Shown here: positions 1 through 7,848 of the stretch, in pieces
Numbering within the stretch: position 1 is the stretch's first letter
How the letters are laid out: each line of letters opens with the position of its first letter
NCBI GenBank assembly: GCA_002364005.1
Contig: DEXG01000011.1
Location: forward strand, 1 to 11,831
Origin: Phycisphaerales bacterium UBA3190
GTDB lineage: Bacteria; Planctomycetota; Phycisphaerae; Phycisphaerales; UBA1924
Direction: 5' to 3'
Length of the DNA: 11,831 bases
Notes under the pieces: generated by a model
Told to the model about the DNA's origin: nothing
What the model saw: the letters and a program-made list of their open reading frames with translations, nothing else
Database searches by the model: none
Program-made: the position numbers and the translations under genes

Positions 1-405
<405 letters not shown>

Positions 406-561
406 CGACCTGCTGCCGAAAGGCATCAGGCCAGAGATGATTACCAATATCATTTCAACGCACTGAGATTACTCAGTCATTGCCGAGCACGACATCGTCG
501 TGCTTCCGCTCGTCGCATCCGTCAGAGTCATGACGGCCCGGGAAACCGGACCACCCATGAT
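406..561 (+). other. 23S-5S rRNA internal transcribed spacer with five hairpins
   Basis: The 156-base spacer holds no tRNA and no credible ORF, but folds into a row of small hairpins. These are 409-417/422-430 with a GAAA loop and one C-U mismatch (its 5' arm follows directly on the 23S end); 462-467/472-477 with loop ATTA; 486-493/497-504, eight perfect pairs with a 3-base loop; 519-524/531-536 with a 6-base loop; and 538-541/546-549 with a GAAA tetraloop. The pairings are read directly from the sequence. A role in precursor folding or RNase processing is inferred. Confidence 0.75.
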
Positions 562-669
562 TGTTGGTGACCATAAAGCTGGGGTCACACCTGTTCCCAT
601 ATCGAACACAGTAGTTAAGCCCAGCTTGCCGATGATACTGTTCAGCGGGAAAGTAGGTTATCGCCAACT
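562..669 (+). rRNA. rrf: 5S ribosomal RNA
   Basis: 5S rRNA of the large subunit. The conserved core is clear: GGTCACACCTGTTCCCAT (583-600), then TCGAACACAGTAGTTAAGC (602-620), and the loop E / helix IV part CCGATGATACTG (629-640). Closing helix I is formed by 563-570 with 661-668: eight pairs, one a G-U wobble. This fixes the ends to within one or two bases and gives a mature length of about 106-110, at the short end for bacteria. From memory, short 5S rRNAs lacking the insertion near position 66 are reported for planctomycetes, which fits. The gene sits 156 bases after 23S in the same direction and is followed at once by a terminator. Confidence 0.96.
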
Positions 670-672
670 CTT

Positions 673-712
673 CAGCCCCTTGAGGTAAACCTCGAGGGGC
701 TGTTTTCGTTTT
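673..712 (+). terminator. Intrinsic terminator of the rRNA operon
   Basis: A 13-bp stem (673-685 with 690-702, one T-G wobble at 681/694) closes a TAAA tetraloop and is followed by TTTTCGTTTT. It begins four bases after the 5S gene, as expected for the end of an rrn operon. It is the clearest intrinsic terminator in the window. Confidence 0.95.
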
Positions 713-764
713 GACTTGCTACTGATTCATCCCATCGGCCGATACTATCCAGTAGCTTCTACAT

Positions 765-770
765 GGAGAG
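765..770 (+). promoter_or_regulatory. Ribosome binding site for the gene at 776
   Basis: GGAGAG lies five bases before the ATG at 776. It decides the start: the same frame opens further upstream at 716, but that codon has no such site and overlaps the run-out of the rRNA terminator. Confidence 0.75.
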
Positions 771-775
771 TCACG

Positions 776-1492
776 ATGAGCAACACCAATCAGACAATGC
801 AACTCTACAACGACGGCGCCGATGAACTGCTCAACGCAGAATCATTCCCCGATCGCGTTTCCCTCCTCCCCGCCGAACACGGTGCGCCGCAGTCCGGTTC
901 ACGCATCAGAGTCCTTTGGGGGCAGGATCTGCTCGCAGATGTGCTCGATGGGCGATATCGCGCCGTGATCTGCGGCGTCAACGACCAGGACAACTCCCAC
1001 GGCGTCATTGCACAGATCGTCTCCCTCCTTACGACCTCGCAATGGTCCTCGACCTCGGTGACCAGCTACGCGAAGATGTTCCAGGAATCGATTCAGGTGC
1101 ACGCGTCCAATGACCGTGAGCCGTACATTCTCAAATACGACCTCGATTCGGTCCTGCTCCTGGCAGTGCTCCGTCCGCGAGGACGCGAGTACTTCACCGT
1201 CGGCGACATGGCCCGCGGGTTTAAAACCATCAGCAAAATGCTCCAAGGGCGTGCCGACCGGCGTCCGGTGTGCAGCGTTTCTTTCTTAGGGGCCAATAGC
1301 AACAAGCTCGTCATCGATGATGCGAATCAGCATGAGCCGAGTTTCGAGACCGTGCTCCAGACGATGCATGATGCTGGGTATCGGGGTGATGTGTACCCCT
1401 CGCCGCAGATGTGGAACTACGCCCATATCGGAGTTTTCCCAAGCTACCCCTACCCCAAGGGCATCGACCGCATGCGTGCGGGCAGCAGCTGA
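776..1492 (+). CDS. Conserved-looking protein of unknown function (238 aa)
   Basis: I do not recognise this family. The start is the ATG at 776 behind a good ribosome site. The protein is soluble in appearance: no signal peptide and no long hydrophobic segment. A hydrophobic alpha/beta-like middle part (VLLLAVLRPRGREYF, then GDMARGFKTISKML) resembles a compact globular domain. The C-terminal third is rich in Tyr, Pro and Trp (GYRGDVYPSPQMWNY, then FPSYPYPKGIDRMR), which suggests a conserved signature rather than disordered tail. The stop overlaps the start of the DinB-like gene by one base (TGATG), so the two are probably translationally coupled and may act in one process. It is the first gene after the rRNA terminator and needs its own promoter upstream of 765; none is convincing. 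Coding status is well supported; function is not. Confidence 0.85.
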   Translation: MSNTNQTMQLYNDGADELLNAESFPDRVSLLPAEHGAPQSGSRIRVLWGQDLLADVLDGRYRAVICGVNDQDNSHGVIAQIVSLLTTSQWSSTSVTSYAKMFQESIQVHASNDREPYILKYDLDSVLLLAVLRPRGREYFTVGDMARGFKTISKMLQGRADRRPVCSVSFLGANSNKLVIDDANQHEPSFETVLQTMHDAGYRGDVYPSPQMWNYAHIGVFPSYPYPKGIDRMRAGSS

Positions 1493-2016
1493 TGTCGCTG
1501 CGTATCGATGCAGATCGGCTCATCGTGCGACTCGATCGTTGCGCCGACGCGTTGCCCTCTATCGTTTCGTGCATCGCCCACGAAGACGCCCGTTGGCGTC
1601 CCGATGAAGACTCGTGGTCGCTGCTTGAGATCGTCTGCCACCTGGCTGATGAAGAGGTTGATGATTTTCGCACGCGAACGATTTTGACCCTGCACCAACC
1701 CGACGCGGACTGGCCCCCGATCGACCCGCAGGGCTGGGCCACGCAGCGTGAATACCAATCTCAGAGCTTGCCCGAGCAGATTGAACGATTTGTGCATCTG
1801 CGTCGTGAGAGCGTCGCGATCTTGAATGATCTCGACGATCCCGACTGGTCGCGCACACACAGTCACCCGAGTTTTGGGGCAATGAGCGCTGGGCAGATGC
1901 TCGCGAGTTGGTGTGCCCATGACGCGTTGCACCTGCGTCAGATCAGCAGGCGCATGTACCAGCTGGTTGAACGGGATGCCCCGGGTGTTGATCTCATGTA
2001 CGCTGGTTCCTGGTAG
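1492..2016 (+). CDS. DinB-like (DinB_2 superfamily) putative metal-dependent protein
   Basis: A 174-residue protein with the layout of the DinB/YfiT-like four-helix bundle. Members often bind a metal through three histidines; some are thiol S-transferases or hydrolases, and most have no known reaction. The helix WSLLEIVCHLADEEVDDF (residues 42-59) carries the first ligand candidate, His50, and SAGQMLASWCAHDALHLRQI (132-151) carries His143 and His147 in the family's H-x3-H arrangement, giving the full triad. Usual family length is 150-180. The start at 1492 shares its A with the stop of the preceding gene; the frame is open further upstream, but that stretch lies inside the preceding gene. No strong ribosome site is seen, in keeping with coupled translation. 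It is a likely cytoplasmic enzyme; the substrate cannot be told from sequence. Confidence 0.82.
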   Translation: MSLRIDADRLIVRLDRCADALPSIVSCIAHEDARWRPDEDSWSLLEIVCHLADEEVDDFRTRTILTLHQPDADWPPIDPQGWATQREYQSQSLPEQIERFVHLRRESVAILNDLDDPDWSRTHSHPSFGAMSAGQMLASWCAHDALHLRQISRRMYQLVERDAPGVDLMYAGSW

Positions 2017-2050
2017 GTTCGACGATCACGCCATGAAAGAACGCAGGATC

Positions 2051-2058
2051 GGGGGGGG
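2051..2058 (+). repeat. Homopolymer tract of eight G
   Basis: Eight consecutive G residues lie one base before the ATG at 2060, and inside codons 7-9 if translation begins at the alternative ATG at 2033. Tracts of this length are prone to slippage. Here it could change the leader spacing or the frame of the membrane protein's N-terminus. Confidence 0.9.
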
Positions 2059-2059
2059 C

Positions 2060-2887
2060 ATGGTTTCAAAGAAGGTACTGCTTTGGCTCTTTCTTGGCTG
2101 CATCGCGATCGCCATGCTTGTGGGGATCGCCGCGATCCTTCTTCCCAGCCGGTTTGTGAGCGATGAGGTGATGGCCACGATCATGCTCTCGGGCGTGTAC
2201 TCGTTCGGCGGGATGATCATGGTGGTTATCAGCCGAAAGATGAAGCGGACCACTCGGGTCGGTGCCATCGGGTTCGGGATCTCATTTCTCGTCTTTGTGA
2301 CGATGATCTGGTTCGACCGTTCGATCAGCGGCGATCGCGAGGATTTGGTCTACAAGATTGGGTTCATCTCGCTCGTCGTTGGATTTGTTGCCGCCCACCG
2401 ATTGCTGATCGTCCCGCTGCGCATGGTGAACACGATCGGCGTGGTGTGCAAAATCGGGGCGCTTGTGACGGCCGGCCTGACCGGTGCGATGCTCATCCTG
2501 CTGCTGCTGACCCTGGGTTTCTGGGATTGGGGCAGTCTGCACAGCAAGCTGATCTGGGTGGGCATGCTCCTCAGCGCCGGAACCAGCATTGCCGCCGGGG
2601 CGATCGCCATGTTTGGCCCCAAGCCGGGCGACGACGAGCCCGGCCTGCTCTCGGGCTCGATCGAAGTCTCGCTGGTCTGCCCGCGCTGCAGCAACCAGAT
2701 CAGCGCCAAATCCAACCAGGAATCACGCTGCGAGCACTGTCGGCTTAAGGTCCGGGTTGAGGTGGAAGAGCCACGCTGCCGGTGCGGCTACCTGCTCTAC
2801 CAGCTCGAAAGCGACACCTGCCCGGAGTGTGGCCGTGCCATTGACCCGAACGATCGCTGGGATGCCGAGACCAAGCTCAATCCTTAG
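2060..2887 (+). CDS. Membrane protein with two C-terminal zinc ribbons
   Basis: A 275-residue inner-membrane protein with about six hydrophobic helices (roughly residues 5-28, 38-57, 66-85, 98-120, 125-155 and 163-185), followed by a cytoplasmic-looking tail with two four-cysteine zinc sites. The first is C207-x2-C210 with C224-x2-C227. The second is C240-x-C242 with C254-x2-C257, in the forms C-R-C-G-Y and C-P-E-C-G. This second form, as a tail on otherwise unrelated membrane proteins, is widespread in Planctomycetota; its role is unknown. The ATG at 2060 is chosen because the hydrophobic segment starts right after MVSKK. The in-frame ATG at 2033 would add nine residues (MKERRIGGG) and is possible. 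Neither start has a normal ribosome site. The stop codon overlaps that of convergent nadE. Function not assignable. Confidence 0.85.
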   Translation: MVSKKVLLWLFLGCIAIAMLVGIAAILLPSRFVSDEVMATIMLSGVYSFGGMIMVVISRKMKRTTRVGAIGFGISFLVFVTMIWFDRSISGDREDLVYKIGFISLVVGFVAAHRLLIVPLRMVNTIGVVCKIGALVTAGLTGAMLILLLLTLGFWDWGSLHSKLIWVGMLLSAGTSIAAGAIAMFGPKPGDDEPGLLSGSIEVSLVCPRCSNQISAKSNQESRCEHCRLKVRVEVEEPRCRCGYLLYQLESDTCPECGRAIDPNDRWDAETKLNP

Positions 2888-4602
2888 CGGGTCCAACGCT
2901 GGGCGATGGGCATGCGCCGGCCCGTGCCGAAGGCCTTGCTGGTCACCCGCAAGCCGACGGCCATCTGCTGGCGCTTGTACTCATTGCGATCGATCAGCTT
3001 GCAGAACCGGCGCACCACATCGGGATCGAACCCCGTCTCCTCAACGATGCGCGAGGTGCTCTGGTGCTTCTCGATGTGACGCAGCACGATCTCGTCGAGG
3101 ATCTCATAGTCGGGCAGGGAGTCCGAATCGAGCTGGTTCGGGGCCAGCTCGGCGCTCGGTGGCTTCTCGATGGTGCTCGTCGGGATCGGTGGGCACGAGA
3201 AGCCGAGCGATTCGTAGTGCTTGTTGATGTATCGGGAGACCTTGAAGACCATGGTCTTGGGCAGATCGGCGATGACGGCCAGCCCGCCGTTCATGTCGCC
3301 GTAGAGCGTGCAGTAGCCCACCGCGATCTCGCTCTTGTTGCCCGTTGTCAGCACGAGCGCACCGGATCGGTTCGACAGGGCCATCATCATGGTGCCCCGG
3401 ATGCGCGATTGCAGGTTCTCCTGCGTGAGGTCGGGCAGCGTCTCGCCCAGTTCCTTGTGTCCAAGCTCGGTAAATGCCGGGTTGAGCACTTCGCTGAGCC
3501 CGGCAAAGCCCGGCTCGATGGGCATGCTCACGCACGCGATGCCCAGGTTCTTGGCCAGATCGAACGCGTCGCCCTTGCTGCCCTCGCTGCTGAACCGCCC
3601 GGGCATCGACGCGCCAACGACATGGTCTGGGCCCAATGCCCGCACCGCGAGCGTGGCGACCAGGGCCGAGTCGATCCCGCCGCTGAGTCCGATGCACGCA
3701 CGCTTAAACCCACACTTGCCCATGTAGTCCTGAACGCCAAGCGTCAGGGCGTCAACGATCATGCGCTCGTCGTCCACCGGGGTGATGTCTGCCGGGCTCA
3801 GATCATCGGTGTCGATCAGCAGGAGCTGTTCTTCAAACGCCTTTGCCAGCGCACAGACCCGTCCTTGCGCATCGACGGCACACGACTGGCCCGAGAAGAT
3901 CAGATCGTCGTTGGCGCCGATCTGATTGACCGAGACGACGGGCACACGGTGGGAGATCGCGTGCCTGATGACGATCTCGCGATGGCGTTGGTCCTTGTGC
4001 AGCGTGTACGGCGAGGCGCTGGGGACCACGATGATCTCGGCCCCGCTGTCAACCAGCTGCTGAACCGGGTCGGGCTCATCGAAGTAGCGATCGGCAAAGC
4101 CAGCGTCCTGGCCCTTCCAAAGGTCCTCGCAGATCGCCAGCCCGATCTTGGTGCCGTTGATATCGAAGACCCGCGACTGCTCGCCGGCGACGAAGTAGCG
4201 GTCCTCGTCAAAGACATCGTAAGTGGGGAGCAGGCGCTTGTCGTAATAGCCCACGAACGCGTTGTTCTGGTAGACCACCAGCGAGTTGGCGATGTGGGTG
4301 TGCGCCTGCGGGTCCGGGTCCATGCCCGCGGCTTTCACTTCAAGCGGCAGTGGGGTGCCCAGCACGATCGCGATGTCCTTGGTGTGGAGCTCGCCGATCA
4401 TTTTGGCCGTCTGGGCGCACTCCTGGACGAAGCCCTCGACCTGCAGCAGGTCACGGGGCGGGTAGCCGCAGATCGCCAGCTCGCTGAAGACGACGAGATC
4501 GGCGCCCTGCGTGCGTGCCTCGTTGATCGCCTGAACGATCGCATCGGTGTTGCACCTGAAGTTGCCGATTGTCGGGTTGAGCTGCGCGAGTGTGATCTTC
4601 AT
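2884..4602 (-). CDS. nadE: Glutamine-dependent NAD+ synthetase
   Basis: Makes NAD+ from nicotinic acid adenine dinucleotide, ATP and glutamine; the last step of NAD synthesis, in the cytoplasm. At 572 residues it is the long two-domain form. The N-terminal nitrilase-like domain (1 to about 265) has its catalytic triad: Glu41 in FSELAICGYPP, Lys122 in YYDKRLLPTYDVFDE and Cys158 in IGLAICEDLW. It releases ammonia from glutamine. The C-terminal synthetase domain has the PP-loop SGGIDS at 307-312, then TTGNKSEIAVGYCTLYGD and the KPPSAELAPNQLDSDSLPDY segment typical of NadE. No key residue is missing. It is the last gene of a three-gene operon, three bases after its upstream neighbour; that spacing leaves no room for its own promoter. 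The 3' end overlaps the convergent zinc-ribbon gene by four bases. Confidence 0.97.
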   Translation of the reverse strand: MKITLAQLNPTIGNFRCNTDAIVQAINEARTQGADLVVFSELAICGYPPRDLLQVEGFVQECAQTAKMIGELHTKDIAIVLGTPLPLEVKAAGMDPDPQAHTHIANSLVVYQNNAFVGYYDKRLLPTYDVFDEDRYFVAGEQSRVFDINGTKIGLAICEDLWKGQDAGFADRYFDEPDPVQQLVDSGAEIIVVPSASPYTLHKDQRHREIVIRHAISHRVPVVSVNQIGANDDLIFSGQSCAVDAQGRVCALAKAFEEQLLLIDTDDLSPADITPVDDERMIVDALTLGVQDYMGKCGFKRACIGLSGGIDSALVATLAVRALGPDHVVGASMPGRFSSEGSKGDAFDLAKNLGIACVSMPIEPGFAGLSEVLNPAFTELGHKELGETLPDLTQENLQSRIRGTMMMALSNRSGALVLTTGNKSEIAVGYCTLYGDMNGGLAVIADLPKTMVFKVSRYINKHYESLGFSCPPIPTSTIEKPPSAELAPNQLDSDSLPDYEILDEIVLRHIEKHQSTSRIVEETGFDPDVVRRFCKLIDRNEYKRQQMAVGLRVTSKAFGTGRRMPIAQRWTR

Positions 4603-4605
4603 CGC

Positions 4606-5721
4606 TCAATCGTACGCCTCGGGCTCGCCGGGTTCGCGCTCGATGCCCGCCTCGATCAGATCGGCTTCCGCGTCGGCGCCGTCCGGGTCGAGGGGCTTGC
4701 GGGCCTTGAGCCAGGCGATGCCGAATCCGGCGCAGCCCAGGTTGACCACGGCTTCGACGGCCGTGACAAACAGAACCGTCGCCGCGATCGGGGGCGGTCC
4801 TGATTCGGAGCCGCCGATCGCCCCCGAGGAGATGCCCACCAGCTCGGCGATGGCGATGATGCCCGCCTCACGGGTGCCCAGCATGCCCGCGGGCGATGCC
4901 GCGCCGATCATGAAGTAGCACGCGCCAAGCAGCAGCGAGTCCTGCATCGAGATGGGCAGCTCGAGCACCTGGGCCGCGATGTAGAAACGCAGGGCAAAGG
5001 CGAGGATATCGATCAGTCGAAAGGCGTTGGCGATGAGCGTTGCACGCGGGTGCCCAAGCATCTCGAAGCCCGAGTGCACGCGGGTGAATGCATCGCTGCT
5101 GGTAATCCGTTCGTTGAGCCCAACACGGGAGAGGCGTGCCAGCCCCACATCGCCCGCGAGCTGACGGGCCATGGCGCTGCCGACGATCGTGCACCCGAAG
5201 ACGCCGATGAGCGAGACCAGCCACCAGAGCGCGTTGATCTCTTTGAGCCAGAGACTCACCAATGCCAACGGTGCCAGGGCCGCCGCGATCAGCACCGCTT
5301 CGGCGAGGATCCACGCACCGATGGTGAGCATGGGCACTTTGTCGCGGCGGTTGTGGATCACGAATCGTGAGACGACCGAGAGCTTGAATGGCAGGTAGGC
5401 GAGGAAGGTGGCGATCGCGTTGGTGGCGATGACATCGGTGGCGCGCAGTCGCTGAACCGGGTTGATGATGACCCAGAAGATGATGCCGTTGAACCCGACA
5501 GAGAGTGCCGCGAGCGTGAGCAGCAGGAGCAGCTCGCCCGCGGTGGCTTCGCTGAGCTTGGCCAGCTGTGCCCGGTTCTCTTCGCGCATCGCCTCGCGCA
5601 CGGCCCACCCAAGCAGGGCAATCCCGATCCCGAAGACCACGATCTGTACGATCACGCCCCACGCGCTGCGAGTGCCGGTGCGGGCGGGGTCCACGGGTTT
5701 GTCCTGTGTGTGCTCGTTCAT
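4606..5721 (-). CDS. Polytopic membrane protein, LPG-synthase TM / flippase-like
   Basis: A 371-residue protein with about eight hydrophobic segments and a charged, acidic C-terminal tail (PLDPDGADAEADLIEAG onward). The spacing of helices, the segment LPFKLSVVSRFVIHNRRDKVP with its basic residues, and the small-residue-rich ASPAGMLGTREAGIIAI recall the lysylphosphatidylglycerol synthase transmembrane family (PF03706, UPF0104 type). Members of that family move or modify lipids or serve as accessory proteins in glycolipid synthesis. I give this by resemblance only; it could be another lipid-related membrane family. The start codon overlaps the upstream glycosyltransferase stop by four bases (ATGA), so the two are translationally coupled. 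That pairing of a GT-C glycosyltransferase with a flippase-like protein suggests a shared role in envelope glycolipid or glycan assembly. The frame is open upstream to 5817, but that would run deep into the neighbour. Confidence 0.8.
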   Translation of the reverse strand: MNEHTQDKPVDPARTGTRSAWGVIVQIVVFGIGIALLGWAVREAMREENRAQLAKLSEATAGELLLLLTLAALSVGFNGIIFWVIINPVQRLRATDVIATNAIATFLAYLPFKLSVVSRFVIHNRRDKVPMLTIGAWILAEAVLIAAALAPLALVSLWLKEINALWWLVSLIGVFGCTIVGSAMARQLAGDVGLARLSRVGLNERITSSDAFTRVHSGFEMLGHPRATLIANAFRLIDILAFALRFYIAAQVLELPISMQDSLLLGACYFMIGAASPAGMLGTREAGIIAIAELVGISSGAIGGSESGPPPIAATVLFVTAVEAVVNLGCAGFGIAWLKARKPLDPDGADAEADLIEAGIEREPGEPEAYD

Positions 5722-7793
5722 GGGCTCGATTCGTCGATCCTGTACACCGCCCGAATCGGGGGGCTGTCGGGCGTGCTGCTCCATACCTGTATCGGCTCGC
5801 CCAGCGAATCGATCCACTCGATCAGCTGTTGCGGGTCGATCGACTCGGGGAGCCAGCCGCTGCGTGCATAGCGGTTGATCTCGCTGAACCCGATGACGAT
5901 CACATCGATGCCCGCTTCATGCAGTACGCCCGTCCAGCGCTGCGGGTCGTCCGGGTAGGCGTTGATCGCATCCCCGAGCAGCCAGTGGTCGTACACCGTG
6001 TTGTATCGCACATCGCCCGTGACATAGATTGGTGTCGCGTCGCCAAGCAGGTACACGGCCTCACCCTTGCCCACGATCCGGTTGACGGCTGCGGTCCACG
6101 GGAGCTGCTCGATCTCATAAGCGCCGAGCGCGTAGCCCGGTCCCAAGTCAAACAACACGAACGGGTTTCCCTGCTTCTGCACGAGCGCCATCCCGGTGCT
6201 CCACATGACCACGCCGATGCAGACAACCTTGGCGACCGCTTCCCGTGCGGGTCGATTGACGATACGAACGATCGCCAGTGAACCGAGCACGATCAGGATC
6301 GGTGCGAGCGGGATCAGGAACCTCGACTGCAGGTGCGTGAGCATCGCCCATGCCACGATCGGCAGCCCCAGCGCCATGAACGCGACGAAGCCGGCGCGGT
6401 GGGTCCAGCCGCGTATGAGCAGGGCCATCAATCCGATGAGCCCGAGCAGCGGGGTCAGCGCCCATTGCCGGTTTGTGAATCCCCTGAACCGTGAGACATG
6501 ATCCATGCCGTCGGGGTCGGGCACGACGAGCATCGCGAACCGATCAATGATCGAACCATCGAAGGCATGCGCCGACGCGTAGATCGCGTGCTGCCCAACG
6601 CTCCAGTGCCCGTTCCCGAAGACGCCCGCCATCTGAGGGAAGACCGGGTTGCCCGCCGACAGCTCGTTGCGGATCAGCCACGGCGTGATCGTGAGCCCGC
6701 CGACCACGACACACCCGATGGTCGCCATCACCCAGTGTTTCCTGGCCGAGCACGCGAGCAGCACGATCCCCACGCTCGGTGCCAGCAGAAAGAGGGCCGT
6801 GGGCTTGCACGAGCACGCGCCACCGACGATGAACCCGCAGACGATCGCACGCTTCCACGCGGCGATGTCTGATCGCATCGCCATGCACAGCGCCGCGGCT
6901 CCGAGCAGCACGACCGCGATCTCGTTGTACGCGAGGGTCCCGACGACGATCAGCCAGGGCGTTCCCAGCGACAGCGCGATCGCGACCCGCCCCGCGAGTT
7001 GTTCGTCGGCGTTGGGGAGCACCCGGGCGCAGCTCATGCGTGCCAGCTCGCCGATGCACCCAGCAGCGAAAATGAGCATCAACGCGCTGAAGATCTGCGC
7101 ACTGATCAACGCACGCCCGTCATCCGCGTGCATGCCGCCGCCCATCATCAACGCGATGTGTGCGTACGCGGCTTCGATATAGCTCGGCAGGAACGAGTAC
7201 ACATTGTGATCACTCGGCCAGATCCGCCCCTGCTCGATCCACTCGCGTGGGAGTTGCAGGTGGTAGCTGAGCGCATCGAACCCGCCGTATTCTGATGCCC
7301 AGAGCACACCGGGCGGGTTGCAGGCCATCACCAGCGCGAGCATGATGCCGCAGACGATCGCGATGTGGATTGGGGAGAATGGAGCATCTGAGTCCGTTAC
7401 TTTCTTTTCTCTGAGCCGAGGAAGGAAGAGCACGATTCCAAGACCCGTGATGAACCACGCGCTGATGGTGCTGAGCATGCCCAGCATCCCAACGAGATGC
7501 GTGATCGAGAGCAGGAGTGTCAGCCCGAAGCCCAGCTCGATGCACCATCGCCCGCGATCGCTCGGGATCCATTTGCGGATCAGCCGACCGAACCCGGCCC
7601 CGGCAATCAGATAGGCGCACGGTGCCCACCCGGCACGGATCAGGGTGTCGATGAGCGTCATGATCCGCGCCACCCAGGGCCCGCCATCGCCCCGCATGAG
7701 CAGGATCGCGGGGAAAGCAATCGCGATCACGAAGACCACGATCTTTGGGTTCACCCGCGAAATCGGGGCTTGTGTTGTCGCGTGGTCTGGCAT
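5718..7793 (-). CDS. GT-C (family 39-like) membrane glycosyltransferase
   Basis: A 691-residue integral membrane protein with about a dozen hydrophobic helices followed by a soluble domain of about 150 residues (from about 540), the classical layout of GT-C enzymes, which use lipid-phosphate sugars and act on the outer face of the membrane. The best signature is GGFDALSYHLQLPREWIEQG at residues 170-189: an acidic residue (Asp173) in the first large loop, as in the PMT/ArnT-like family 39. A second family-like element is the lysine in GGACSCKPTALFLL (Lys330). Acceptor and donor are unknown. The ATG at 7793 is preferred because a TACAAT box ends eight bases before it; ATG 7802 and TTG 7838 are also in frame. 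It heads the operon with the flippase-like gene and nadE. Confidence 0.85.
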   Translation of the reverse strand: MPDHATTQAPISRVNPKIVVFVIAIAFPAILLMRGDGGPWVARIMTLIDTLIRAGWAPCAYLIAGAGFGRLIRKWIPSDRGRWCIELGFGLTLLLSITHLVGMLGMLSTISAWFITGLGIVLFLPRLREKKVTDSDAPFSPIHIAIVCGIMLALVMACNPPGVLWASEYGGFDALSYHLQLPREWIEQGRIWPSDHNVYSFLPSYIEAAYAHIALMMGGGMHADDGRALISAQIFSALMLIFAAGCIGELARMSCARVLPNADEQLAGRVAIALSLGTPWLIVVGTLAYNEIAVVLLGAAALCMAMRSDIAAWKRAIVCGFIVGGACSCKPTALFLLAPSVGIVLLACSARKHWVMATIGCVVVGGLTITPWLIRNELSAGNPVFPQMAGVFGNGHWSVGQHAIYASAHAFDGSIIDRFAMLVVPDPDGMDHVSRFRGFTNRQWALTPLLGLIGLMALLIRGWTHRAGFVAFMALGLPIVAWAMLTHLQSRFLIPLAPILIVLGSLAIVRIVNRPAREAVAKVVCIGVVMWSTGMALVQKQGNPFVLFDLGPGYALGAYEIEQLPWTAAVNRIVGKGEAVYLLGDATPIYVTGDVRYNTVYDHWLLGDAINAYPDDPQRWTGVLHEAGIDVIVIGFSEINRYARSGWLPESIDPQQLIEWIDSLGEPIQVWSSTPDSPPIRAVYRIDESSP

Positions 7794-7800
7794 CGCCCCC

Positions 7801-7806
7801 ATTGTA
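7801..7806 (-). promoter_or_regulatory. -10 box (TACAAT) for the glycosyltransferase-nadE operon, probably leaderless
   Basis: Read on the minus strand, TACAAT (five of six matches to TATAAT) is followed by GGGGGCG and then the ATG at 7793. A start of transcription 7-8 bases after the box falls on or next to the ATG. No good -35 hexamer is seen at 16-18 bases. The G run could instead act as an unusually close Shine-Dalgarno site on a longer transcript. Confidence 0.45.
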
Positions 7807-7842
7807 CGATGGCCCACCCGCGTCTGGGCGTGATCCAATCCC

Positions 7843-7848
7843 TAGAAT
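7843..7848 (+). promoter_or_regulatory. -10 box (TAGAAT) for the Fur-family gene, probably leaderless
   Basis: TAGAAT lies five bases before the ATG at 7854, with only ACCCC between. Transcription from it would begin at or just next to the ATG. There is no purine-rich ribosome site in the 25 bases before the start, which supports a leaderless message. A -35 match at the proper distance is poor. Confidence 0.5.

Noticed and set aside
473..688. Small frames on both strands across the 5S gene
   Set aside because: They lie within the spacer and the structured 5S rRNA; coding is not credible.
711..748. TTGACT (711-716) and TACTAT (743-748) as a promoter for the gene at 776
   Set aside because: The spacing is 26 bases, too long for a normal promoter, and the first hexamer lies in the T run of the rRNA terminator. 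TACTAT alone may still be a -10 box.
3064..4803. Plus-strand open frame of 579 codons opposite nadE
   Set aside because: The opposite strand encodes NadE with every catalytic motif in place. Long antisense frames are common in GC-rich genes; this one has no recognisable domain and runs across the nadE/flippase junction.
7794..7838. Longer glycosyltransferase start at TTG 7838 or ATG 7802
   Set aside because: The added residues (DHAQTRVGHRTMGA) have no membrane or signal character. TTG is rare, and the TACAAT box overlaps ATG 7802 and would be transcribed only from upstream.
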